A stretch of DNA of 64,000 nucleotides from Lobosporangium transversale. Lineage: Eukaryota > Mortierellomycota > Mortierellomycetes > Mortierellales > Mortierellaceae. Where the stretch lies: NCBI RefSeq assembly GCF_002105155.1, contig NW_019029021.1:62001-126000 (forward strand), read 5' to 3'. Both the position numbers and the translations under genes were made by a program. The notes under the pieces are model-generated. The model was not told the origin of the DNA. It saw only the letters and a program-made list of their open reading frames with translations, and did no database searches. This document shows positions 55,862 to 64,000 of this stretch, piece by piece; positions within the stretch are counted from its first letter, which is position 1; each line of letters starts with the position of its first letter.

Positions 55862-58733
55862 ATGCATGTTCTCAACACTCTAGAGATCCTTCATGAGAAC
55901 CCTTACACAGGTGACAAGATCACAAAGGCAAGCATCGTCCAAATCGAGCCTTCTCTCTTGTCAAATGCACACAATCGGTCAAAGGAGCAGAAATGTAGTC
56001 AGGAATCTGGCAACCACAATCATAATAATGTGACTGAAACTACCACTACTGAATCAGAGGGTATCAGAGCCCTCAAAAGAGACAACAACATTAAAGCGGC
56101 TCCGGTAGAGGGAGGCTCTCAAGGGGCGCTAGCATCTTCCCCTTCACCTCCACCTCCACCTTCACCTTCACCTCCTTCTCTGCCCCAGCTTGTAGCTATC
56201 AAATTTTTGAGCGATTACAGGACCATTCATCCTAAGCGAGATAAAGATCGTGATGGGCTAGGAAGCAGTGCAAGCGAAGAATGGGATAGTGATGATGAGA
56301 GCAATTGCGAAGATCCCTTTGACGGAGATTACAGCCATTTACAAACCCCAAAGAGCTGTGAGTCAAGGCAACAGCAACAGAGACAGTGGCCTTTTGTTGG
56401 AGAGTCAACTCTTCCTCCGGGAATTAAGTTTGGCATCAAAGCAAAGCGCGAAATCCGGGCCCTTCGTGCTGCTCAAGGACACCCTAGTGTGATTCCATTC
56501 CTTGGCTTCACAGGCTTACCTATCCAAAACCCATTCAAGCCTTCAAAGACCTCAAAGAGTAAATACAATAACAACGACAACGACAACGATAATGACGCTT
56601 TCTCAGCTCAAGAATCATACCAAGGTGGCCCACTCTCAATTCCAGCGGCCCTTTCCCCTCCTTCTGTCGCACAGGAAATGTCTAGTATCACCAATAACAA
56701 ATATGACAACGTGGATCTTGTGAATAAAGGCCTCGGTGCATCGTTATTTGGACAAGCTCCATTGGGCAGGAGTTTGTTTCAGGAGCAAGGAAATGATCTC
56801 CTCTCCTCTCCGGGACAGGTTCAATCAATGACTCCGAGTGGGCTTTTCCCACCATTCCGAAATTCTGGTTTCAATAGCGATTATGATTCGGACATATACT
56901 CCTCGGATGATGATCATGACTATGACAACATTAAGACCGGGAACACCGACCCTAATACTCTTTCCAGAAATGATGGTGTTGCTGCTGCTCAAAAACGCTG
57001 GAATAGACTATTCACACGCCAACCTAGGATGGGTGGTCTTCTCTTACCATATCTGCCTATTACCATGGAGGACTTGATCCAAATCGGTTGGACAAAGTCA
57101 AGGCCTTTGCTCGTTGAGACATGCATGCGACAGATCCTGGAGGGTTTGGCTTGGGTCCATGATGAGGCAGGGTTAATTCATCGGGACATCTCAGCTTCTA
57201 ATATCATGGTGGCTATTCACCCGACAGACAACAACATCAACAAATATGAAGGAGAGCAGGCTCTACAGGGCTCTGAGGTCGGTATCATCCAATGCTTGAT
57301 TTCTGATTTTGGATGCGCCACATTTCAGAACCCTAAAGAGACCATGGGTAAAGACAGAGAAGAACCATTTGATAATCAACAAGAATGTCGTCGTCATCAA
57401 GAGAAGGAGAACATAGAATATGATCAACAAAGGTTGACCTTCGAAGTTGGGACTAGGTATGCACAAAATCTATTCATAATCAATCATATTATCAACCATG
57501 TTGGTTTTGGGTGTGGAAGCTCTGCTGCTTACATATATATATATATATATGTTTTGATAACTCAATATGTCCTTTTTTTTTAAACTCAAAAGAGCTTACC
57601 GCGCCCCAGAGCTCTTGTTCTCATCGGAAAATTACACCAACACGATCGACATTTGGTCCGCCGGTGTTTTATTTGCGGGAATGTTTCTTGGAAGGAGACT
57701 TTTTGAAGCAGAGTCCGATATTGGTCAAGTCTGCGCCATTGTAAAGGTGCTTGGGACTCCCACGGAAGAGAACTGGCCGGTAAGGGTTTTTATCGCTTCT
57801 TCCTTATTATTACTTTAACTCCTTTTCTTTCCTTTTCCTTTTCCTTTTTCCTTTTTCCTTTTTCCTAATCTGTCGGAAGAATGATTAGAAATGTTTCTAA
57901 AACGACAGACATACATCCTTGGGGGTTGTTTATAATGCTGTTTTACAATCTTATGTTGATAGGAATATCCCACCATGCCGGACTATGGGAAATTAATGTT
58001 CCAAGCCTTGGAGACAAACCCATTGTCGAGCATATTATTGCCCACCGGACCGACCTCGGAGGCCCCTCAACATAAAGACAGCAGTAGCTCTCACAACTAT
58101 CTTGATAAAGAAGGAGTCAGTGTAGCGAAATGTTCATCATCCCCTGCAACTATTTCTGATACAGCATTTAAATTGATAGAGAGTATGATCACCTACTCTG
58201 GCTCAGCACGTCCGTCTGCTCGACGAGCTCTTGCATTCAAGGATCATTATTTGGAGAGAACTAAACAACTGGAACCGGGTCATGAGCGTCAAAGTGCTCA
58301 TGGAGATCAAATGGAGCAAACAAAGATGCGTAAGGACTTTCTGGAACAGTGTATTATCCACGAGCAAACAATTTTGGAAGAGATGCAGAGATTACGAGCA
58401 CGTCAAGCAGAAGAAGAAGAAGAAGAGGGAGGGTATGATGGCTTCATGTTCGGTGGCCCAAGAAGGCCTCCTGAGCGACCCAGTGATGATGAAGCTGGGT
58501 CTGAAGGAGAAGGAGAAGAAGAAGGAGGAGGGGATGGATATCGTTCAGATGATTTGTCAGGTGAAGCGGTGGCTGGATTGAGGCAACAGGGTGAAATACG
58601 CCATTTAATGCCTGGGTTTGAGGTAGAAGGCGCATATGGATTCGAAGAATATAGCGGAGATTCAGCTGCACTGACTACAGCAGGCTCACCGAGGTCAATT
58701 AAGCGGCACCGTGCCTCAAGTGGAGAAGAATAG
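55862..58733 (+). CDS. CDK-like serine/threonine protein kinase
   Basis: The model is join(55862..57456, 57593..57779, 57963..58733), 850 residues. Residues 1-105 are low complexity (PSPPPPPSPSPPS near 97-110). The kinase domain starts about residue 110 with LVAIKFL. After an acidic insert, KAKREIRAL supplies helix C and HPSVIPFLGF the next strand. A second insert of about 140 residues (218-375) precedes LLLPYLPITMEDLI. The catalytic loop is HRDISASN (H440, D442), with DFG at 482-484. Intron 1 falls inside GTRAYRAPELL, the CMGC-type activation segment, followed by DIWSAGVLFAGMFLGRRLF and VLGTPTEENWP. These features place it near CDK20/Csk1/Cak1-type kinases, cyclin-independent activators of CDKs. 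The acidic tail (640-850) is Glu/Gly-rich. The orthologue assignment is tentative. Confidence 0.8.
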
Positions 58734-58965
58734 TCTCAACTTTTGTCTATACCTTTTTTTTTTTTTTTTTTTTTAAGATTTATAAGATCATATATTGTAT
58801 ATATACCTTTGATGCACTTTTTTTTTTTTTTTTTTTTTTCTAATGATAAATATATATAGTTTTTATCGGTGACTTTGGATTCCATCTCTATAATAAAATT
58901 TAAAAAGTCGCCCCCCATGGTTCGTGCGCGACATGCTGGTTTTTGAAATTATGTGCAATCGGTCT
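58734..58965. other. Convergent spacer with T tracts
   Basis: The 3' flank of the kinase gene, with two long T tracts, adjoining the end of a transposase relic. Confidence 0.4.
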
Positions 58966-59745
58966 CTAGAAGCTAATTTTAGCTCTCCAATAGCCTTGAA
59001 TACACTGTTTGTAGTTGGGATGTTGCAGAGTTGCCCATGCTACCTCAGAGATATCGAAGCCTTCCCATTGGACCAGAAACCCCATGCCATCATTTCCTCT
59101 GCGATGGTTTAAAATCCTAGCAACCTCGTATCCCTCCTGCGCTATCTCTGCCATAGCCTCATCTGCAGTGTTTAATACGTTAGACTGCAAACTAGCTACA
59201 GATAGGTATGCCTCTTGTAGCTTCAGCAGATTCCGACCATGATTTAGTTTGACTTTGATGCTGGAGAGCTTCCCATTAGCAACCTTGATAACCATTGCTG
59301 TCTGAAAAGTCAAACGCATCTTGTATCCAGAATGTGTGGTGCGTCTGAGTGGCGATATTATGGATTGACACGGCTCTCTTGATATTCATAAGCAGGCAAC
59401 AAAGCTTGAATCGAAGATCAAACATCTTTGCGTCTGAGAGACGGAAGGGAGCGTCATGTGTGAGCTTGAAGAACGTGGATTACATGTCTCCAAAGCACCC
59501 TTCAATGCTTGACCGAAATCCACCAAACGCTTTATTGTAATGTAACTCTTGGTCTGTCATGGCGATCCCTCTTGTCTTACGCACAGGATAAGAGAAGTTC
59601 TCGTAGCGACATTAGCAAACAGTGGGTGTATTGTCCTTGGCTTCCTTGGTGGCATAAATGTAGGGATATGGTGCGCCTATACTAGATACTAGAGTATACT
59701 GGTACACTAGTCGTAGAATCCATGTTGAGCGCCAGGAATGGGAAT
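58966..59745 (-). mobile_element. Harbinger-like transposase relic with chromodomain
   Basis: Minus-strand frames from about 59745 give GAPYPYIYATKEAKDN, a stop, CRYENFSYPVRKTRG, then HYNKAFGGFRSSIEGCFGDM, a stop, and STFFKLTHDAPFRLSDAKMF. The order D/G-A-x-P-Y, FN, R-xx-IE-xx-FG matches the C-terminal half of PIF/Harbinger DDE transposases (DDE_Tnp_4). After a frame change, 59319-58966 stays open and contains EVARILNHRRGNDGMGFLVQ followed by WEGFDISEVAWATLQHP. That is a chromodomain, a methyl-histone reader used by some transposases and integrases to target chromatin. Stops and the missing N-terminal half show it is dead. A chromovirus integrase tail is the alternative, but the upstream motifs fit Harbinger better. 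Confidence 0.65.
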
Positions 59746-59856
59746 GAGAAATGAGGGAAGGCTAATGGTTTATTTGATGATCAGGTGAATCTCTCATTTT
59801 ATTTTTGAACGCGCTTTCAGTTTCTGAAACTCAATTTCGCAGTCGGCACAAATTCC

Positions 59857-59896
<40 letters not shown>

Positions 59897-59921
59897 CATT
59901 CCATCGACATTTCTTTGCAAA

Positions 59922-61391
59922 ATGGTCAACCTTACATTAAATCCCTTCGAGATTCCAGAAATCTTCTTACATATTGCCGAGCTGCTCGACCAAAGGGACC
60001 TTCTAAACTGTATCCGCGTCTCCAAGGCTTTTCATAGGACTTTTATCAGTCTCATATGGAGGAAAATCACTGTCGGACCGCAAGGAGATCCTAACAGTAA
60101 AGCAGTACAGAAGCATAACGAATACATTGAAGAGATTACATTTGAAAGCTATAACTTTAACGATTCATTCCCAGAGAAGTATGAGTCGTTACAGAGGCTT
60201 CAGTCCATCGCATACACATTCTGGTGTTCATGGCCCATACCAACCCACCTTATCAAACAGATCAAGGCCCACAGCTCCATCATCACTAGCTTTCATGTGA
60301 CCGAATATACCGAGTATCCGCCAGATTTCTGGAAGATTTTACTAGAATGCACCAACCTCAACCACTTGCAGATTCACAAAGACATTGATGTTGGGGTCGA
60401 CTTATTCCTACAAGTCTGCAAGAGACTTCGGCACTTGGAACTGGACCATGTAACCATTCATCAGTTCCCTATCAACATTCTTAGTAGAGAGCACAGTGAA
60501 TATATTTTCCCAAACATACACACACTCCGTATTGACCATGTCAGGATAACCGACCCCCCGCATCCGTACAGCAGCTGGTATTGCCTCGGGATGTTAGTAA
60601 GGAGCTGTCCAGCATTGTGTTCATTGCGCTTTGAGGGCGAGAACGAAGATAGAGAAGACTTCTACAAGATAGCGGTCCTTCAGCATCCTTGGACTCTGAA
60701 TAATCTGTCAGATATACATACCGATATCACAATCGAGGACGAGCATTTGGCAGCGCTTCTCAGACGGATGACTAAATTAAAGCAGCTATGCCTCCCTGCG
60801 TGTAAATTCGGTCAGCTCTCTTTGCAGGAGTTGCTAGCTGACAAGCAAGAAGTGGTAGATAATGGACAACTAGTACGAAAGACAAGGCTTCTGAGGCTCT
60901 GTGAGACAGTTGAGACGCTGGTATTCGTGATAAATAACGGTATTGGTGGCCAGACTATTTTATCAAAATGTCCACGACTGAAAATACTGGATGGATCTGT
61001 AATTACAGTATCAGAGATTGTCAATGGAGCAGAATGGGTTTGTACTGGATTGACCCACTTGGATATTTATCTTGAGGCAGACATTGATCAAGAGACTGAA
61101 GAAGGAATGGCAAAGGCACGCATTGCGTTTAGACAGCTTGGCAAGTTATCCTGGCTTGAATATCTTGACCTAACACATGATAGAGGTAAACGGACACTGG
61201 ACTTTAGTCTAAGAGCAGGTCTGGATGAACTAGCTAATCTGAAGAGACTAGATACGCTATGGTTTGGATATGATCGCCAGCTAGTACCGCTTGAAGATGC
61301 GACATGGATGGTGAACAACTGGCCAAACATTAAATACGTGCAAGGTGCCCCGAAAGGGTTCTTTGAATCACATAGCGTATCCAATTTCTGA
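59922..61391 (+). CDS. F-box/LRR protein, array copy C
   Basis: Single-exon, 489 residues, from ATG 59922 (MVNLTLNPFEIPEIF). An open but ATG-less frame extends upstream through a 38-nt poly-T leader. The F-box is at residues 8-50 (IPEIFLHIAELLDQRDLL ... SKAFHRTFISLIWRKI). LRR-like segments follow (LNHLQIHKD, LRHLELDHVTIHQ, LKQLCLPACKF, LTHLDIYLEAD, LEYLDLTHD), ending NNWPNIKYVQG. It is closest to the broken copy B on the opposite strand at 41.6-43.1 kb. It probably serves as a substrate adaptor of an SCF ubiquitin ligase; the substrate is unknown. Confidence 0.82.
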   Translation: MVNLTLNPFEIPEIFLHIAELLDQRDLLNCIRVSKAFHRTFISLIWRKITVGPQGDPNSKAVQKHNEYIEEITFESYNFNDSFPEKYESLQRLQSIAYTFWCSWPIPTHLIKQIKAHSSIITSFHVTEYTEYPPDFWKILLECTNLNHLQIHKDIDVGVDLFLQVCKRLRHLELDHVTIHQFPINILSREHSEYIFPNIHTLRIDHVRITDPPHPYSSWYCLGMLVRSCPALCSLRFEGENEDREDFYKIAVLQHPWTLNNLSDIHTDITIEDEHLAALLRRMTKLKQLCLPACKFGQLSLQELLADKQEVVDNGQLVRKTRLLRLCETVETLVFVINNGIGGQTILSKCPRLKILDGSVITVSEIVNGAEWVCTGLTHLDIYLEADIDQETEEGMAKARIAFRQLGKLSWLEYLDLTHDRGKRTLDFSLRAGLDELANLKRLDTLWFGYDRQLVPLEDATWMVNNWPNIKYVQGAPKGFFESHSVSNF

Positions 61392-62052
61392 TAGATTATA
61401 AAGGAATAGGAGAGCATTGTCATTATCATATCTGATATAAAGACAGAGATCTTACACATGAACCTTTTAGTGCATATCTACTTCCTGATAGTTGCCATAC
61501 GATCTAAATGATAAGGATGATAAGAACCACCACAGTAATGAAAATATGTATAAAGCATTACCATTGCAGAAACTATCCAAAAATGGGGGAATAATTCCAA
61601 ACTTGTAAAAATGAGGTTTTTCTTTATTTTTATTTTTTAAAGCTGCTCAACAAGTTGTGCGGCAAATCAAGAGATGGTTTAGCTGGAGGGATAGCTGAAT
61701 CTCGCCTTCGTTTGATCCCTATTTGTTCTTTGCTTCACTGTTACTTGCAAAACAGGCGAATACTGGACAAAGAGTTAAATGCAGCTGTACAAATAAAAGT
61801 TCGCGTCAGCTATCAGCTATTACGTTGATGAGCTGTGGATGACCGAACCAAAGGAGCGCTATTGACAATGAATGACAGTATTTTACCAGTCACAGGAAAG
61901 GACAAAACCTAGCCAATCAAATGGAGATGGTGGCGAATCGTCAAGCACAAATTGATGGTATTTGCCACCATGTGTGAAAAGTATTAAAAGGGTTCTGAAT
62001 TTAAGTGTCTATCTTTATCCATGATCACACTCCATCGACATCTCTTTGCAAC
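61392..62052. other. Spacer between F-box copies C and D
   Basis: This spacer shares several blocks with the inverted copies at 38370-38650 and 39150-39363, so it belongs to the duplicated unit. It presumably carries the promoter of copy D. Confidence 0.55.
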
Positions 62053-63516
62053 ATGGACAACCTTAAGCTAAACCCCTTACAGATCCCAGAAATCCTCTTA
62101 CTCATTGCCGAGCTGCTCAACAAAAGGGACCTTCTGAACTGTATCCGCGTCTCCAAGGCTTTTCATAAAACTCTTATCAGCCTCATATGGAAGAAAATCA
62201 CTGTCGGACAGGTAGGAGAACCAGGCAGCAAAGCAATACAGAAGCATAACGAATACATCGAAGAAATTACATTTGACGGCTACGGGTTTAATGACTCATT
62301 CCCAGAGAAGTATGAGTCGCTACAGAGGCTTCAGTCCATCACATACAAAGGGTGGTGTTCATGGCCCAAACCGATCCACGCCATCAATCAGATCAAGGCC
62401 CACAGCTCCATCATCACTAGCCTTTGCTTGAACGAATGTATTAAGTTTTCGTGTTCGTCAGAGCTCTGGGAGGCTTTATTGGAATGCATCAATCTCAGGC
62501 ACTTGGAGGTTTATGACAAAGCTATTGATGTTGGAGCCGACCTATTCCTTCAAGTATGCAAGAGACTTGATCACTTGAAATTGTACGAAGTATCCATCCA
62601 GCTACCTATCAACTTCTTTAGTAATGAGGACAGCGAGTATATTTTCCCAAACATACGCACACTGCGTATTTCGCATGTCCGAATAACCAACCCTCCGCAT
62701 CCGTACAGCAAGTGGTATTGCCTCGGGATGTTAGTAAGGAATTGTCGAGCATTGCGTTCATTGCACATTGAGAGCTGGGACGAAAAAGATCAGTCAGACT
62801 ACAGGGCATTCCTTCAGCACCCTTGGGCTCTGAATAACTTGTCAGATCTATGGTTCCGTGGGATGATAATAGAAGACAAGGATATGGCGGCAATTCTCAG
62901 ACGGATGACAGGATTAAGGCAGTTAGGCCTCCCTTATGCTATATTCGATCAGCTCTCTTTGCAAGAGTTGCTAGCTGACAAGCAAGAAGTGATGGATAAT
63001 GGACAGCTAGTACGAAAGACAAGGCTTCTGAGGCTCTGTGAGACAGTTGAGACGTTAGTGTTCCATGCAGTGAGCGGAGAGAACAGCAGTATTATTCAGG
63101 CTATTTTATCAAATTGTCCACGATTGAAAACACTAGAAGGATCTAAAACTACAGTATCAGAGATTGTCGATGGAGCAGAATGGGTTTGTGCTGGATTGAC
63201 TCACTTGGATATTTATCTTGAGGCAGACATTGATCAAGAAACTGAAGAAGGCATGGCAAAGGCACGCATTGCGTTTAAGCAGCTTGGCAAGCTGACTCAG
63301 CTAGAATATCTTAGCCTAACACGGTGCTTTCTGAATCCTCCTAGTAGGACACTGGACATGAGATTAAGAGCAGGTCTGGATGAACTAGCCAATCTGAAGA
63401 GACTACATACACTAAGTTTCCTAAATGTTGACCAGCAGCGGATGCAACTTGAGGATACGACATGGATGGTGAACAACTGGCCAAATATTAAATACTTGGT
63501 TCTTGAAGTCGCATAA
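62053..63516 (+). CDS. F-box/LRR protein, array copy D, mosaic
   Basis: Single-exon, 487 residues, from ATG 62053 (MDNLKLNPLQIP). The F-box is at residues 8-50. The protein looks like a mosaic. NDSFPEKYESLQRLQSI and IKAHSSIITS match copy C. IKFSCSSELWEALLECINLR and VSIQLPINFFSNEDSEYIFP match copy A. The end (NNWPNIKY) returns to the copy C type. LRR-like segments fill the remainder. The last residues (LVLEVA) differ from the acidic tail of copy A. It is a likely SCF substrate adaptor. The patchwork suggests gene conversion or unequal recombination within the family. Confidence 0.82.
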   Translation: MDNLKLNPLQIPEILLLIAELLNKRDLLNCIRVSKAFHKTLISLIWKKITVGQVGEPGSKAIQKHNEYIEEITFDGYGFNDSFPEKYESLQRLQSITYKGWCSWPKPIHAINQIKAHSSIITSLCLNECIKFSCSSELWEALLECINLRHLEVYDKAIDVGADLFLQVCKRLDHLKLYEVSIQLPINFFSNEDSEYIFPNIRTLRISHVRITNPPHPYSKWYCLGMLVRNCRALRSLHIESWDEKDQSDYRAFLQHPWALNNLSDLWFRGMIIEDKDMAAILRRMTGLRQLGLPYAIFDQLSLQELLADKQEVMDNGQLVRKTRLLRLCETVETLVFHAVSGENSSIIQAILSNCPRLKTLEGSKTTVSEIVDGAEWVCAGLTHLDIYLEADIDQETEEGMAKARIAFKQLGKLTQLEYLSLTRCFLNPPSRTLDMRLRAGLDELANLKRLHTLSFLNVDQQRMQLEDTTWMVNNWPNIKYLVLEVA

Positions 63517-64000
63517 TATAGTTTTAAATAAATGAGAGCAATGACACATATAGCCTGGTATGGAGAACAAGCGCCATAGCCATAAGGCTTCGAAGGCCTA
63601 CCACTGATGATTAGGACACCTTCGTGATAATGGTGACAAAGTAAAAAAAAAAAAAAAACGTTACATTTTGGCTACAATAGTGCCTGCTTTTTGCATCCCA
63701 TGGAGCTTTTTACACAATGCATTTGTCAAGTCTATTTAAAAGCGCTCTTCTAAAAGAGTTTTTCAAGCATTGTTTATGAGTGGGCTAGGGTCTTGTTAGA
63801 GCTAATGAGCGTGTGGGGAAGATGGGCTGTTTTGTGGCCCATATGGGCATACTCGACTCCTGGATCTATAGAGAGTTTCCATACGAAAATTCTCAAATGG
63901 ACAACGCCGCATTGTGGTTTCTCCCTGATGGAATCCAACACTATAGAGCTTTCGTCATTATTAGAAGCTCTGTACAGCATGCGCGTCGGAAGTGCCTGGT
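63517..64000. other. Right edge, unassigned
   Basis: A minus-strand frame at 63774-63980 (HLRIFVWKLSIDPGVEYAHM in its middle) is open to the window edge and could be the 3' end of a gene beginning outside. I recognise no family. Confidence 0.3.

Noticed and set aside
59805-59921. N-terminal extension of F-box copy C through the poly-T tract
   Set aside because: It has no ATG, encodes a poly-Phe run, and all paralogues start at the MxNLxLNP methionine.
1-64000. Bacterial or viral origin of the window
   Set aside because: Spliceosomal introns, YIPF, F-box, BRCT and CDK-like genes and the base composition all indicate a fungal chromosome.

Overview
The window is nuclear DNA of an early-diverging filamentous fungus, most likely Mortierellomycotina (Mortierella, Linnemannia or Podila type). 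This is inferred from short GT-AG introns (58-160 nt, with CTAAY-like branch sites), A/T homopolymers and microsatellites between genes, an F-box/LRR family with the motif IPEILLLIAELL...DLLNCIRVSKAFH, and cryptic coiled-coil and LRR families. No bacterial, mitochondrial or rRNA features were seen. Gene models were assembled by eye from reading frames and splice sites.

Layout. 0-3.4 kb: a broken MFS transporter fragment, a small inverted repeat, and a decayed ribonuclease-inhibitor-type LRR gene. 4.2-6.2 kb: an intact three-exon MFS transporter. 8.4-14.6 kb: five small, diverged coiled-coil genes. 15-18.2 kb: a serine/proline-rich protein and a four-exon Ap4A phosphorylase (ATP adenylyltransferase). 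18.9-25.6 kb: a YIPF1/2-type Golgi membrane protein, an F-box protein and an acidic BRCT-domain protein. 27.9-31.5 kb: the most unusual locus. 32.4-35.5 kb: two decayed genes, one resembling a secreted 2H phosphoesterase. 38.4-43.1 kb and 59.9-63.5 kb: two arrays of one F-box/LRR family in opposite orientation. They flank about 17 kb holding a serine-rich protein, a CDK-like kinase, a Harbinger-like transposase relic with a chromodomain, and long gene-poor, microsatellite-rich DNA.

The key locus (27985-31479, + strand) reads as one four-exon gene whose 83-84 nt introns all have canonical borders. Its first exon encodes a FEN1/EXO1/XPG-type PIN nuclease with nearly all metal ligands in place. 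A very basic linker follows. The C-terminal half is a TnpB/Fanzor RNA-guided nuclease: RuvC-I Asp in GCDPGI, the Fanzor-style relocated Glu in HEFYTS, a four-Cys zinc finger, and RuvC-III Asp in CDAVGAENI. Joining a structure-specific flap nuclease to a eukaryotic TnpB homologue is not an arrangement I know to be described. This copy carries one apparent single-base deletion near 31096, so it is probably a recently damaged member of a family whose intact copies should lie elsewhere.

Other genes are mostly housekeeping or lineage-specific, and no shared pathway links them. Several genes are broken by frameshifts or stops (LRR, 2H-like, an unidentified gene, one F-box copy, the transposase). 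Neighbouring genes keep long open frames, so general sequencing error is an unlikely cause.
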